Below, in pieces: positions 48,227-62,138 of a stretch of 64,000 nt of DNA. The notes beneath the pieces are model-generated. The model saw only the letters and a list, made by a program, of their open reading frames with translations, was not told where the DNA came from and searched no databases. Origin of the DNA: Cotesia glomerata (taxonomy: Eukaryota > Arthropoda > Insecta > Hymenoptera > Braconidae); the NCBI RefSeq assembly GCF_020080835.1, contig NC_058158.1, positions 36,350,305 to 36,414,304 of the forward strand, in the 5' to 3' direction. Positions within the stretch are counted from its first letter, which is position 1. Each line of letters starts with the position of its first letter. The position numbers and the translations under genes are program-made.

Positions 48227-50379
48227 GTTACTTCTACTTTTACTCTTTCTACTTACGTCGTAGTTTCGCTGGTTCGTACCTAACCCGGCACCTTTACTCA
48301 GTATCTCCGTCGCATCTTCAAGTTATAACTGGCTCTGACGTCGGTGACCCGACTGATCCCCTCTACTTCTTAAACTATTTTTTTTTCATTTATTTTTACT
48401 TTTTAACATTATCCAAGTTCTTTGTAAATTTAAAAGTTATTTGTCGCGGCATTGTTACCAAAATACTTTTTTCTTGGAATAATTAATAAATTATGTATTT
48501 TTGTTGCACTATCTGAAGACTAGGTCAATAATTTTACAAAAATTATTGGTTAAGTGTTTAATTATATTTTTAATTACAATATGGGCACTTTTGAAATCAA
48601 TTTCAAAAATAACTTCGCTGTGATAAGATTAATTACCAATAAATCGATTAATTATATTTTGATCTATTTCTTCAAAATACTTATACACTAATATCGAATT
48701 ATCTATTTGTATTAAATAAAGGCTGGTGCCTTCTATACTATTATTTCACGTATAACTTTTTTCTTGTTCTTATTAAATTTAGAATTACGGTATAAATTAA
48801 ATACTCAATCTCTTACGTGTACTTTAATGGAACTACCATGTATATATGTTTGCCATTTGGCCAATGCTTTGGCATCAAATTAATTTAAATAAATAAAAAA
48901 AAAAAATAAAAATAATTGTGTGACGGGACCAACTTATACCAATAAACTATTCGAGATTGAATCAAAAATCTAACATAAAAAATTAATTTACACAAAAACA
49001 TAAAAGACGATGAAAAGGTCCAAATTCAAGTTATGATCTTCCTCATAGTTTTAAATTTAGCTAGAGGAACTCATTTTATTTTAAAAATTTTATGTACCCC
49101 TCACGAAATTTTTTTAATTTCTTAATTTCTTAGCTTAAGAATTTTTTTCGCTAATTAAATTCTCTATTTTCAGTGAATAATTTACAAAAAAGGTTCATTT
49201 TATTTCTTTTGCTGGGATTTAATAATAAAGCTTATTATTTTTTTTTATTTTCATTATCAAGATGTAATTGTTTATATGAAAATTTATAATTTTCTTCTTT
49301 GTAGAAATAAATAAAAAATTGTATTTTATGTTTTGTTGTCTTACTTTATTTTATTTTAGAACAACGGACTAATATTTTTCGATCTTTTTTTATGATTAAT
49401 AAATTGTTCAGTTTGAATTTTTATTGTAATTGTGGCTAATGATTAAGTTTTTATTACAATCACTAAATTTTATAATTTAAAAGTTAAAATAATCTATTAT
49501 CAAATTATTGATGGTAAAATAATTTTGCATACTTGACAACAGCGGCTGTATACAATTAAAAAAAAAAAACCGAGCTTTGAAGGTTCAATTATTTGTCAGT
49601 GTATGATAATTTATTTAAGAATACTAGCGTATAAAAATGCCTCGTCACCCGCAACTTGTTAGACCCGGGTTTTATTCTACCCCGATACTGTACAGAAAAT
49701 ATAAAAATCCATAGAGTCGCTCGAAGAAAATATCCGTCATTTAAAATGGATGGATTTAGGTGGATATAAAAGTGAGGGGAGACCATTCCAAGGCGAAGAG
49801 GTAAGAAAAATATGTGATATGTAATATATATATATATATAAAAAGAATTAAGTATTAAGTCGAAGGTAGTGGATACGTCTACGGACGCGGTCGGACGTAA
49901 GCGATACTTTTACTACTGCGTCTCAGTTATGGATTTTTTACCCACTGCAAATAAAAGTTTTCGAACATTCCATCCTTCTGAATTTCGCTTTTTTAGTTCT
50001 AAAAAGGTCAATGCGTTCTTTTTAGGATACAAAATATTTTTTTTGATACAATAGTTTTATCTCTTATCAATAATCGAATACATATTTATTTTTTCTTGTT
50101 TATAAGTGTTAATTTTTAGAAAATTAAGTAAATATTTCTAAAATTAATAAAAGGGCTTTAATTAAGTTATAAAGTCTCTTGTAATTACTTTAAAGTACGG
50201 AAATTATCGTAAATATGTCGCTAGTTTTTAAATTTAAATTTTGACTACGTTTGTATTAATTATATATTAATTATCTTATCGTCAACTAATTTTAAAATGT
50301 AACAAAAGATAAATTATCAGTTGTTACGTTTTCTTGATTTTAAAATTATTATTAATTACAATGGTGTACTTATAAATAA

Positions 50380-50690
50380 ATAACTTGATTTAAGAGAAAA
50401 TCTTGAAAAAAATAAATTATTTTGAAGTTTTTTTGTCTTGAATCGAAAAAAATTATTTGGTTAAAAAATTTTCTATTAAATTCAAAACAATCAAATTCTT
50501 TAAGATGATTTTGGTTCATAATTTTTTTCTCTTAAATCAAGAAGAAAAATTCTTTGGTCAAGTAAAATTAACTAGAATCTACAAAGATTTCTTAGATCAT
50601 TAATTTTTCTATTTAATTGAAGATGTCTAACTTTCAAAATGATGTTTTTAGTTCAAGATTTTTTCTATTGATTCAATTCAATTTTTTTAT
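50380..50690. mobile_element. Word-array MITE remains
   Basis: AACTTGATTTAAGAG near the start, several CTTAAATCAAG and TTCAAGATTTT words within, and a GATTCAATTCAATTTTTTT end make this a decayed member of the CTTGATTCAAG family. Confidence 0.45.
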
Positions 50691-52699
50691 CAATATCATT
50701 AATAGTGTAGTACTAATTGTGTATCAATTTTTAGGCATATTTTGAATTTGGACTAAAAAAATTAGTAAAATCTATGCAATCATGTTTAATTAATTTTTCA
50801 AATTAAGTCAAAAAAGTAATAACAAAAAAGTAACTCGCTTAAAAAAAAATATTTTCATTTAAAAAATAACTACCCGCCATTACATCGGATTCGAGATCTC
50901 AGAAGTGAAATTCCAGATGGAAAAACATTCCAACATCGTGACATTTCCTTTCCCGGGAGGAGTTATCAGTGCCCAATGGGTTTGTAGAAATGAAGTTGGT
51001 AGCCAATGAGAATCGAAACGGTAATCGACCAATGGAGTAGTTTCCAGTATTTGAATGTAACTGTGATCCGCAGGTGAACAGAGCCGTGGGGGGAGCGAGT
51101 GATACGACCGTACAATTCGTCCGTCTGGAATCGTCCTGCGCTCTCACAGTTTAAATTCGTTTCTCTTACTCTTACTGCGTCTATAACCTCTGAGTTTCCA
51201 CCATTCGTATATTTCTATTTGTATTTGTATTTGTATTTGCGCATTTCATTGGTCTGTGACTGTCGCATCCGCCAATGGGAATGGGAATACCGAGTTCCGT
51301 CGGAGGGACGTCATCCCAGGTCTGGTGAGTGCAACTGCGACAGACGTTAGCTCAAGAGAGGGTTACTTCCCTCGGGAAGTGGAAACGCCCAGGCTCAATC
51401 TGAGGGTATTGCCATGTACATATATACAGAATAGAATAAGAGGATAGAAGAGGGCAAAGGAGGAAAGAGGAAAGAGGAAAGAGGGAAGAGAGAAGAGGGT
51501 GGAGAAGGTTCGCGAGCGTTTCGATCCGAGAATGAGACGAAATCCCGGAGAAAGAGATGGAAATCCTGGAAGCATCGATGCCACAAGGAGGCGCAGACAC
51601 TCAGCAACCAAGCACTTAAACCCTCCATTCTCTCCTCTCTTCTCTCTCTTCTCATCCCTATCCTCTTTTACCTCTCTTATTCTCTTTTTATTCCCCTTCT
51701 AACAAAACTCTACATCTCTTGCCTCCGTCGCCGCTTTCCGTCGCCGCACTCTACATTCTCAATTCCATTCTCTGCTCTGCTACCTTTTTCATCAATCCCT
51801 CTCTCTCAGGCCCGCACGGTTGCATCTCGCGCATTTTATTTCTTTATGGCTCTCACTTGTACGGGCCATTCTCCGGACGGCAACCTCCCAACTACGGCTC
51901 TGCTGGTACTCTCTTATTCTGCAAAGCACCCGGCCTGGGAAGGGAGGACCGAGGGAATATGAGGAGATTTTTTGTTGCCCTACCGGATACGAGGCAGATG
52001 CTGCGTTTAAACTCATGTACAAAACACCCTGAGTGCAACAGCTAGGGCTAAGTGCTCTGAGAATGAGAACAACTGAATTTAACCCTCTAAGGCCGTAGTG
52101 GTTTTATGCTTCAGAATTATTTTTAAAAGCTTCGGTATTTGTTCCTGCGTTTTTTAAGGCTGCTTTATCACCAGTAATTTTATTTATTGGTAGCTTTTTT
52201 ATTTTGACCGAAGTATGAGGTATAGTTTATGGATTTGGGTGGTTTCAGTAGTAAAGGTCTTTATTAGTCGGACGAGCAAAGATTAAAGGAGTTGTGAGAA
52301 TTAGGAATTGGAATGTGGCGCCATCTGATTGCAAATTTGGGAAACTAAAGTACGGGTTTTTTAGTTTGTTTATTTTCCTTTGAGAGTAAATGCTTTTTTA
52401 TGATACTCGTGAAAAAATGTTCTGATATAGTTATATATAGCCATATGTAGTTTTATATAATTCTATATAACTTCTTCACTGAAGGTAGTTTCGAAAATTT
52501 TGAACAGAGGGCGCATAATCGCTGAATCTTCTCTTTATAAGAGAGTTAAGTTTAATGTATTAAGTTCTAACATAAAATCATTTTATTTTAATAATTACGT
52601 AAAGTTATTAGAGTTCGTAAGAAGAAATAACACTGATACTGTAATTAATAATTATAGAAAAAATGCATTGTCATAAAAATAAAATGATATGAATAAAAG

Positions 52700-53575
52700 A
52701 TTAAAAAAAAATTAAGAAAACGGTTGACCCTGAAGGCCATCCCTGCAACTTCCCGCCAATTCTATACCTAAACGCTTGAAATTGCACTTATGACGTTTTT
52801 GAGCTCTTCGAGCTCATAAATACAATTTGTGTGTTATTTTGAGCTCTCCGAGCTCAAAAAAATAGCTTTTGTATGCTTTTGAGCTCTTCAAGCTCAAAAG
52901 TTTGATAGGAGTTTGATAAAACATTATTTTTTGAATTTTCAAATCGCAATAACTTTTGAATGAATGAACCGATTTTCACGCGGTTGGTGGCATTTGACGC
53001 AGTTTTTTAAGCTTCATGACAAATCTTCAAGTTTAAATTGATAGAACGAAAAACTTCCAAAAAAGTAATTCCAAAAAAACACTTTTTTCGGTTTTCTTTC
53101 GTCAACGATAACTCACGAACGAATCAACCGATTTTGACCGGACTGGCGGCGATCGACGTGGTTTTTTGATGTTAAGAGCTGATTAGTTTTTGGAATTGAT
53201 TGGTAAAGCCGTTTGAAAGTTATTCCAAAGAAACCACTTTTGAAAAAATTTTTTTTTTTTGCGATTTCTCAAAATCTAATGGTCCGAATCGGTCCAAATT
53301 ATATTCAAAATCTAAGTTTGGTCAATCCCTTTTGAATGACACCAACTGCGATTAAATCGGCCCAGCTGTTCAAAAGTTATGAGAGGTTTACATACATAAA
53401 TACACACACACACACACACACACATCCATACAGACACCATCGCGGGAATAGTCAGGGAAGCTTCCTAGGACCTCAAATCGTCAAGATCTGATGAAAACTC
53501 GATTTTCGGAAAACGGGGTGAAAAAAGTAACTTTCCGATTTTTGAAAATTTTCTATTTTCTTAGCGGAAAGTTAA
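52700..53575 (-). mobile_element. AACTTCCCGCTAAG element, copy 2 (compact)
   Basis: Opposite orientation to copy 1. The left part has CGGTTGACCCTGAAGGCCAT and CAACTTCCCGCC; the right end is TTCTTAGCGGAAAGTTAAAA. Internal features are an array of TTTTGAGCTCnnCnAGCTCAAA words (52795-52905), homologous blocks such as ACCGATTTTCACGCGGTTGG, and a (CA)n microsatellite at 53401-53424 in the same relative place as the GT run of copy 1. This copy shows the uninterrupted structure. Confidence 0.85.
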
Positions 53576-55695
53576 AAATATATACAGCTTTTTATTTTAT
53601 CTCCGTAGTGATTTGTAGCTTTATCAAGTACTACAGTAATTTTTGTTCAATAAAATATGTTAATTGACATACACATTTTTAGAAAAAATTTTAATAAATT
53701 ATTTTTTTATTTTCATACAGAGCCTCATACAGCTATCTATGAAAAATTTTTTACGGGATTCTTAAGTAATATTTTTTCAAACAAACAATACCTTAGTAAT
53801 TTTATTTCATATAAATGTATTGGATTGTATGCGTTGTAGCGTATTATATTTAATTGTGAGTGCATCATAACCTTAGGCTGGTGTTGTTAATACAATTTTA
53901 TCAAAAATTTTTACTCTACGCATATGAATTTTTGAATTAAAATTTAAAAAGTTAAATTTAAAATTTTTAATTATTCTCTAAAATTAAATTTTAAAAGAAG
54001 GAAATTTGAAATTTTGTAGTGGAACAAAAAAATTCAAATATTCGATGTTTGATTCAATAAAAAAGTCCATATACTATAGTACCTGAAGGAATTAAGGGAA
54101 CCTTTAAAACTTGAAACACGTTGATTGGTTCATCAAAATTTTTACTTTACGACCATGTGAAACACCCGTTACATCTATTTATCGATCAATAATAAAACAA
54201 TAAATATAGGAAAATAAGGGCGGCCATTTTTTATATTCTATGATAAAATAATGTAATTAAAATAACAACAAACGTAAGTTTTTTACAAAATTTTTTCCTG
54301 TAAAACGTGGTACTTTTTATGTCTCGTGTCGCTAGGGGTGTAAGTAAGCTTTGAAGTGAAGAAATAGTCAGTGACCCTGCACGTGTAAAAGCCAGCAGCG
54401 AACTGGAAAACTTTTATATCGACAGTTCGTTCTGGTATTAAGAAGTTAATTATAATTGGAGTAGGGCATCGTAACCAGGTAATGAGCACTTTACTGCCAC
54501 GAACAAGGGCTACCACTTAATTTATTTTGCAAGCCACTACCCGGCTTTCTATCTTCTAGCTTCAATAAAAAAAAAAATTTGATTCCACTGTACAATATAA
54601 ATTTATTAAAACTTTATTTGAAATAAAACGCCGATAATATTGATTGGAATAATAATTTTTTTTTTTGCTTGAATTTTATTGTTTTACCCGAGTAAAAATT
54701 TTACCCACGGTCACTGCATTGAGCAGAATTTTTTAACTCTTTAGTCTCGACCGCAAGATTTGCCGGGGCTGATATGAGGTGAGACGTCGTGCAAAATCAC
54801 AACAATAACTTAAAAAAAAAAAAAAAAAAAACAAGAGCTCAGCGAGTATAAAAAAAATCAAAAGAAAGTTTTTCTCCTTCTCTGTCCTCTATTTCTTTCT
54901 CGTTCTTTTTCTTTTGCGCTCTTTGGCGCGTGTGTCAGCTTTGGGCAAAAGAAGAAAGAAGTCGCACAAAGAATCGAGAGAGAGGCGAACAATAAAGCCA
55001 GTAGGAGTGTATAGTACGTACGGAGATTTTCAGGATCGCTTTGCCGTGAATAAATTTAACGGTGGCCTTTCGGTCCTCGGCGTTAAGACCGAAAATAAAA
55101 GCCTCGGTACAGTAGAAAAGCGCGTCACTCACCTCCGGTCTCTTTGCTGCAGAGTAGCTGCCTACGGACCAGAGCAAAGGGAAGTCGGGGAGTGTCACGT
55201 CGTGTGAAAAAGGTATAGGAAAAGAGAAGCCATCAGAAAGGATAAAAGAGAAACCATCGCAGACCAAGATAAAAAAATTTCCCCGAGACAAAGAGATACG
55301 GAATGAAGAGAGAGAGAGAGAGAAAGAGAGAAAAAGGCACCGTCGTCATATCAGAAAGGTAACGGGAAATATAAACGGTAAAGGTCCAGGCTTATTCTAC
55401 TGCCTCTTTTATATGGCATCTAAAAGCTCTCTCTGCAAACTTCGCAGAGGTACGAGCAATGACAGATACAAATAAAGGGGTTTAGGTTTGTCTTACTACG
55501 CAAGCGCGGGTGTTTGTCATGCTTTCTAGAAATATTTTTCCTAAGGTGGTTGGTTGTTGGTACGAAGGAAATGTTTTTGAGTCTTTCGATAACATGTTGG
55601 GTAAATTTTTTTGGTAAAAATTTAAGGTACAAATTTTGAAATTCAGATTGTATGAGTTTAATAAGAAATATTAAAAATCAAAATTAGAGATAAAT
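53576..55695. other. Unique stretch with GC-richer patch at 54.7-55.5 kb
   Basis: No gene is recognised. The patch 54750-55470 is less AT-rich and holds overlapping frames of 97 and 118 codons on opposite strands without known motifs, plus a (GA)n run at about 55304-55335. A 77-codon minus-strand frame at 54283-54516 is also unrecognised. Confidence 0.4.
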
Positions 55696-57680
55696 ACACA
55701 GAAAAAAAGGTTCACTTGAGCCAAGAAAATATTTTTCTTCTTAATTATTTTCTTGAGCGAAAAAAAAATTTTTTTTTGACATAAGAAATTTCACTTATTC
55801 CAACAAAATTAATTTTCTTGCTTTAAGAAATACGATCTTGATCCAAGAAAATTTATTTAAGTCAAGAAAATCTTTTCGTTTTGAGAAAATTCAGCCTCTT
55901 GCTCCAAAAAATTTAGTTCTTGATAGAAGTAAATTTTCTTGTCTTGAGAAAATTTCTCTCTTGCTCCAAAAAATTAAATATCTCGAATAGAAGTAAATTT
56001 TCATTAATATTTTTATTGGTTAACATATCAAATGGGAAGATCAAATAATATTGAATCATTTTTTTTCATTCAATATGTATAATTCTACGCTAAAATAATA
56101 TAAAATGGGTATCAAATATTCAAGAGAAAAATTTTCTCAAGGTAAGAAAATTTATTTCTCACACGGCGCATAGGAGGCTTGACGTGACAGCATTGCCGCC
56201 AGCCCCATAGTGCATCGCAGATGTCGCAATGCTACTAGTTTTTCCCGCGATATTACTTAGCGCGACAATCAATAATTCTATCGAATTACGGCCAATATTT
56301 CATGGGTACAACTACTGTACCGACATAAAAATTCATAAATTAGTAAAACTACTTTGAAATTAATTGTAACATTAAACTAGTTTAATACAAAATTTTTAAA
56401 TATTTTTCATCGAACACACTGATAGAAGGATTTGTTTATATTTAATAAGCTTTATTAACTGTTAATAAATGATTTTTTAACATCATAGGATTTAATGAAT
56501 ATTTATTAACAGTTTATAAATTATTTATTAAATGTTAATAAATATTTGTTAACAGGTAACAAATATTTATTAACAGTTAATAAGTAATTTGTTTAGTACA
56601 ATTTATTAACTGTTAAAAATATTTATTAATGGTTAATGAACATTTGTTAACTGTTAACGAATATTTATTTAAAATAAAAAGTAAAAATAGCAATTTCCTT
56701 TTGACACTTTTTATAACCCTATAGCTGGAATACATGATAATAATTAAATTCACTAAATAAATTAACGTTTTTAATATTTAAAAATATAAAAGATAATTAT
56801 GAGCTATGATAAAATTTGGTATTTTATAATAAATGTTATTATAATGTAATATAATTAATGCAAATAATTTATAAAGATGATTTTTATTTGTAAGCCATCT
56901 TTTCTTTATATCATATGACATTGCAAATTGAGAGCGAAACAAATTCACTCTACAAAATATTTACTAATTGTTAATAAATATTTCTTAACTATTAATAAAT
57001 ACTTATTAACTATTAACAAATGTACTTTCCACCCAAATAGATATTTATTTAATGTTAAAAAATATTTATTAAAATTTAATAAATTAAATAATTGTCTTCA
57101 AATAAATTAAATTATTAACAGTTAATAAATCCTTCTATCAGTGCATAACCCATTCAATTAATTAAACTAATTTTGTTACTACTCTAATATCAGCATAAGA
57201 GATATAACAATAACGGATAGACTGTTCTGCCAGGAGCATCGTAAATGTCGCCAGTCACTATGGGTCTGACGCCCATAGTGACATTGGCGTATCAGCTATA
57301 ACTATTGTTGATGTTACTATTCCCACCATAGCCAAATCATCTATGCTGACGATTTTTATATCGAATCAAAATCTTCTAAACCATACAGTATAGTGTTCAC
57401 ACCCATAGTGACATAGTGATATCCGCAATGTATTTCTTTCCGTGCAGCTGGTGGCGCTGCTTCGCTAAAGTATCTAAAAATCTTGATCAAATATAAAAAT
57501 TTATTGTATCAAGTATTTATGAAAATTTGAATTAAGAAAACATAATTACTTCCGCCAAGAACAAAATTTCAAGAAAAATTTTTACTTGGGCTAACACAAC
57601 TTCGGTCTTCCTTCAGGCACCCGAAAATTTTCTTGAGCCAAGAATTTTGTTCTCCAGTCCAGAAATTTTTCTTTCTGTGT
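55696..57680. mobile_element. 2-kb word-array element (CTTGAGCCAAGAAAAT words)
   Basis: The ends are ACACAGAAAAAAAGGTTCAC and (inverted) ACACAGAAAGAAAAATTTC. Both subterminal 300-bp parts repeat words such as GAGCCAAGAAAAT, TTTCTTGAGC, CTTGCTCCAAAAAATT and GTCAAGAAAATC. The middle holds GC-richer unique sequence at 56160-56340 and 57170-57450, where CCCATAGTGAC occurs several times, and the nested element at 56417-57143. Confidence 0.7.
56417..57143. mobile_element. Nested word-array element with CACTGATAGAAGGATTT ends
   Basis: Exact inverted ends CACTGATAGAAGGATTT / AAATCCTTCTATCAGTG, 727 bp apart. The subterminal 200-250 bp on both sides is made of reiterated TTAACTGTTAATAAATATT and ATTTATTAACAGTTAATAA words, themselves near-palindromic. 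The centre is AT-rich. There is no coding capacity. Confidence 0.85.
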
Positions 57681-60600
57681 AGTGAAGTTTTGAAAAAATG
57701 ATAAGAGAGCTTTTTTTGTAAAGAACTTTATTGCCTAAAAAAATATTCTTATCAATTTTATTGTATCTCACTTTTTTGAGCCAAGAAAAATACTCAAGAG
57801 ATAATTCTTATCAATCTTATTATGGTACTTATTATATTGTTAAAACAGAATTAAAAAAAAAATTGTCTAAATAAATAAAGACATTTTTTGAAAATTAAAA
57901 ATTGGAATTATAAATAAAGAAATAAAAATTATCAAAAATTTTGCGAAAAATTTAATTTTGAGTTTACATTTCCGGATTATTAAAATTAAAAATTTCGACA
58001 ACTTAGTCATAAAAAATTAAAGTCAATAATTTTTACCGACAACAATCGTCTCTGACCTCAAATGACGTTCAATAAAAATAAAGTAAAGTGGGTGGAGCCT
58101 GAGTGCGTCATCAGACAGAGGAACAGACGTAGAAACCAATGCGCGAGCTGAGGAGCTTTCGGAATCCGACTCTGCTCGGAGGAATAGAAAAGCTTGAGAG
58201 GAAACCAGGAGTACCGACTGTACTACCGACGTCTGCGTACAAACAGTTCGACCTAGCCCACCCGAAGAAACGCCCTGGTTACCCCCTTCGCGATCGGGAC
58301 CTATTCACCTTCCATTCTTCCTCTTCCTCCTTCTTTAATTTATTCTTTGTCTTCTTGGTCTCCGTTTTTCGTCGCCGAGATCCCGAGGGGCTGAACTTGC
58401 CACCGAACGCAATTCGTTATAAAAATTACCATCTTATTTTTGTTAATAACTCACTTTCTTTTTTATTCCACAACGTAATTATTTTCCAGGGATTTTTTAT
58501 TGTGCGAGGCCGGAGTTTTGTTGCTGAAACAAGTACAAAAATAGTCCAACAATGGCTACTGGAATTGTTGAGACGGACGGATGCCGGGCGGTGTGGGGTG
58601 GAAGTCTAGGGTGGGTGTACGCCACCCAGCACAGAAGAAGAGAAGACAGAGGGAATCGAGCAGATAGAGGTGGCTTCGAGTCGAGTGCCCGGGGCTGAAT
58701 CGACCGGGCCACAGCACACCCTCAATCTCCTCCAGACTCCCTCCGAGCTGAGCTTATACAACTACAACTACAACTACAACTTCAACTAGTTCTCCGTCCC
58801 AGTGCAACCATTCTATTCCCTACTGCAACTGTTTTCCGCCAACAATCCGTTCACTCTTCATAAATATATTTTTAACTTTTACTTTTTTCATGTAATTACA
58901 TACTTTGTAATTTTTGATAAATAAATTTTGGGCATAATATTTGTGGGGAGTATGCGTTTGAAAGTTTCAAAATATTTAGTAACTGTTGATAAATATTAAT
59001 TATGTCCTTACACTGGAATGATATGAAGGTTGTTTTTACAGAACCCACTAGTGGGTCAGATGATAGCTATTTTACATCCCACGTTTTAATATGCTTATTA
59101 TTTCCAACTTGGCAACTATTTTCCTGAGGATCTGTTATTGAATTTATGAAATTTAGGAAAGTTATTGCGATTCCAACTCAATAATAAATTAATGAATAAC
59201 CAAGAATTTATAGACCGTGTAGAATTCGAGATGGTTTTTAATAATATTAACGTAATAAAGTAAATTTTAAACTTAAACAGTCGGTGATTTTTCTGCAATA
59301 TTTTTCGTGAATGATAATGCTCGTTATTTCGACAAAAGTATAGAGTTTAACAAATGACTGAAGTAAAAAAATAAGCCACTCTTGGGCGTGATTGTTATAG
59401 TGGCTTTTAAAAAGTTAATTTTTTTTTACCTTTCAATGATGAAGTATGGACCAAAGTAAACATTTATTGAGCCTATTATTCTATATGACGTCGATAATGG
59501 GGAAAAAACATTGGCCCTATTACATTTAGGTAACTTTGTTGGACCCATAGGATTTAATATTCATCTAAATGGTGGAAATTTAATCCCCTATTCTATATTT
59601 TTTTCACCATATTTTTCAATTTCTGAATTTGTGGCTTATTATTATATTATTAAGATTGTAAGAAGTAATTATATTTCACTAAGAAAAAGTATACAATAAA
59701 AATCACTTTATTAAAGTTACAAAAAATATGTTGTCAAAAAATGAGTTAACTTATGATAATATATTGATTAGTTCTTTTAACAAAGTGATCCAAGTTGCAA
59801 TAAAAAATTAGTTTGTAATATTGCAAAGTCAATCTGTTATCTTAACAACAATAATTTTGCTGTAACAATATTTACATATTTTTAAATTTTCAAGTAATTG
59901 GCTCTCTATTCTAATACAAACAATTTTTTAATTTTTATTTTTTTGTAATATTTTCGCTTGCGTTTCTCTCCAGGCATATAATTTTAGCCATAATTCATAT
60001 CTAAATTTGTTATTAAAAATAAATTTGAATGATAAAATAATTCGGGCGGCCCAGACCGATCTAAAAGAATTGAAATCTAAAAGTATTAAAAACCAGTCTT
60101 TAGGAACAAAAAATAAATATTTACATAGTTACTTCCAACGAAAAAATTTTCGGGATTCAACTAATCGATTTGTTAATTTAGCTAAAATTTTTCGTTTAAC
60201 TTACTAAATGGTTTTTTTTATTAAATAATATGTAAATACTTAATACAGCCTATGTTCTGTTATCATAATATATGATTTGTCATTCCTATATTAACATAAT
60301 AATTTATTACCACACCTTTATCTTATGTTGTCAACAAAAAATTATTTTCAGTGAATTTAACCTCTCTAAGTTTGAGACATTTAAAATATTAACTTGAATT
60401 AAAAGATCCTTCTCTTTATGCTAATAAATGAATTTCATCAACCACAAAAAATCCTTTCCTACTTATTTACAATCACCTAAATTCAGATCACAATCTGCAA
60501 CCCTTGACTCGAATAATCGAAAAGAAAGACACAGATCCGGATAAGAAAATCTGTAGTTTAGGGCTCGGACATGTTAAATCGAGCGTTTCATTAGACCAAA

Positions 60601-61813
60601 CAAACCAAGCAGAGGGCTCTGAGGGTGTCTTTCAACGAGACATTCATTCCCCTTGAGTGGTGACAGTGGACTCTGGTGTACACACCTCTCTTTACACACT
60701 CGAGACTCTTGTCTCAGATGTCTTCTCTTCCCTTTCTTCTCTCCTTTCCTCGCAGTAGATCTCAACTCTTTAGACATTTCCCTTTCCCATTTGCCACGAA
60801 CGAATCCGTCCACCCTGCACTCTGCTTAGCAAAATTAACAAAAAGAACAAAACGGGCCTCATTCCCACCTTAATCTATATTCGCACGTCCAACACACTCC
60901 AGTAGTTTATTAATGCGTGGGGTTAATGAAACTTGTAAGGCAACCAAGGCGTCTGCTTTTACACGACGAGCTTTTTCCTTTTCCACCCTGGCTGCCTGCC
61001 CCGACGCTCCCGCCTGCTCGCCCTCTTATGTTGCCCTGCAAGACATAGACACAGACACAAATACCAACACAACTGTTTGAGCAGACATTCCACGTAAACA
61101 CACTCGCAAACTCGACATTGTCGATAACAAGTCTCGGGCTTTACCTTCACCTTTACCCAGCACAGGTCTCGCACCAAAGGAAAAAATGATAAATAAAACC
61201 TCGGACCTCCGGTGCTTGCTGGACATGCTTTTTTTTAAAGACCAAGTGTGAAAGCCCCGGGGATGAAAGCGTTAAGAAACAGACCCTTAACCACAAAAAT
61301 AAAAGGAGGGAGAAAAATAAAAAGTTCCCGGTTTTGTGCTCACCATTTTAATTATTTTCCGAGATTAACAACAGGATATTGTAATTATTTTTAGTTATCA
61401 AGGATTTATTATCCTTGATACATATACTTCAGCTGAGAGTAGTTGCGATAAGAGATTGGGGTCTACGACCTCCGTTTGTAGCTACTTCTAGAACTAGATC
61501 TGCAGCTGCCTTGTAGATGTCTCTACTCGGCAGTCTTCCGAATTTGTAAAACGGAAGTTTTTCCGAACATAATCTTGCAAAAGTTTAAATATTTCCAACT
61601 TACGACATTGAAGGCTTATTGAGTAAAATGAATCCTGCGGCTATGATACTATCATTTAACTTATTAACTCAATCAAAAATGAGTACCTTATTATTGTCAA
61701 TATATATTTTTTACATGTGACCATAATGTATGAGGTAATTTGTAGTACTTAATTAACTACTCCTAAAAATAAGTCTTAGTATGTGTTCTTTGTAATTTAT
61801 TTAATATATGGTG
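57681..61813. other. Gene-poor stretch with GC-richer patches
   Basis: Patches at about 58080-58420, 58500-58860 and 60540-61260 are GC-richer and contain short unrecognised frames (up to 156 codons at 58139-58609, which is cut from mixed-composition DNA and lacks any known motif). An (ACAACT)n run lies at about 58758-58788. The AT-rich remainder shows nothing I can support. Confidence 0.4.
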
Positions 61814-62036
61814 CACTGAAAAAAAAATTAACTTGATTCAAGAGAAAAATTCTTGAACCAAGAATATAATTTTGAAGAGGGTAATTGTCTTAAATCAAGA
61901 CGAAAAATTCTTGAATCAAGTAAAATTTCTTTAAATCAAGAAAAATTTCCTTAAATCAAGAATTTTTCTACTGAAATCAAGAATATCAAGTTCTTCAAAA
62001 TTATATACTTGATTCAAGAACATTTTTTTTTCTGTG
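61814..62036. mobile_element. Word-array MITE (CTTGATTCAAG family), well-preserved copy
   Basis: Ends CACTGAAAAAAAAATTAACT and (inverted) CACAGAAAAAAAAATGTTC. Interior words CTTGATTCAAGAG, GTCTTAAATCAAGAC, CTTGAATCAAGTAAA and TTAAATCAAGAA recur. It is closely similar to 34623-34844 and, inverted, to 62139-62303. Confidence 0.85.
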
Positions 62037-62138
62037 TAGAGTGAGCTGTCGACTCAAACCTTTTCTATAATTGCATTATTAAAAAAAAATTGTACATCGG
62101 ATTCAAGGAAGTTATATCTTACATATTATAGCATGCTA

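Larger units (their letters stand above)
44606..52699. other. Gene-poor stretch with GC-richer islands and decayed MITEs
   Basis: No recognisable protein gene. GC-richer islands lie at about 45660-45960, 46180-46450, 47740-48360, 49600-49930 and 50880-52060. They contain overlapping short frames on both strands (up to about 108 codons), none with recognisable domains, and CT-rich or GA-rich tracts (51440-51500, 51620-51720). Such patches could be enhancers, non-coding exons or promoters of a gene with long introns. The rest is AT-rich. A solitary piggyBac-like end, TTAACCCTCTAAGG, occurs at about 52079 without a partner. Confidence 0.4.

Noticed and set aside
48169..48486. A frame with a long serine run.
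   Set aside because: The serines come from a CTT simple repeat and the remainder is AT-rich. No sign of a gene.
49589..49786. A small minus-strand frame in a GC-richer patch.
   Set aside because: No homology pattern recognised and no splice context.
54914..55291. Overlapping frames of 97 and 118 codons on opposite strands.
   Set aside because: They overlap each other in a GA/CT-rich patch and neither shows recognisable sequence. Likely chance openness due to low stop density.
58139..58609. A 156-codon frame in the GC-richer patch.
   Set aside because: The first third is arginine- and proline-rich, the middle a serine/phenylalanine run from CTT repeats and the end AT-rich. No domain, no codon pattern and overlapping frames on the other strand.
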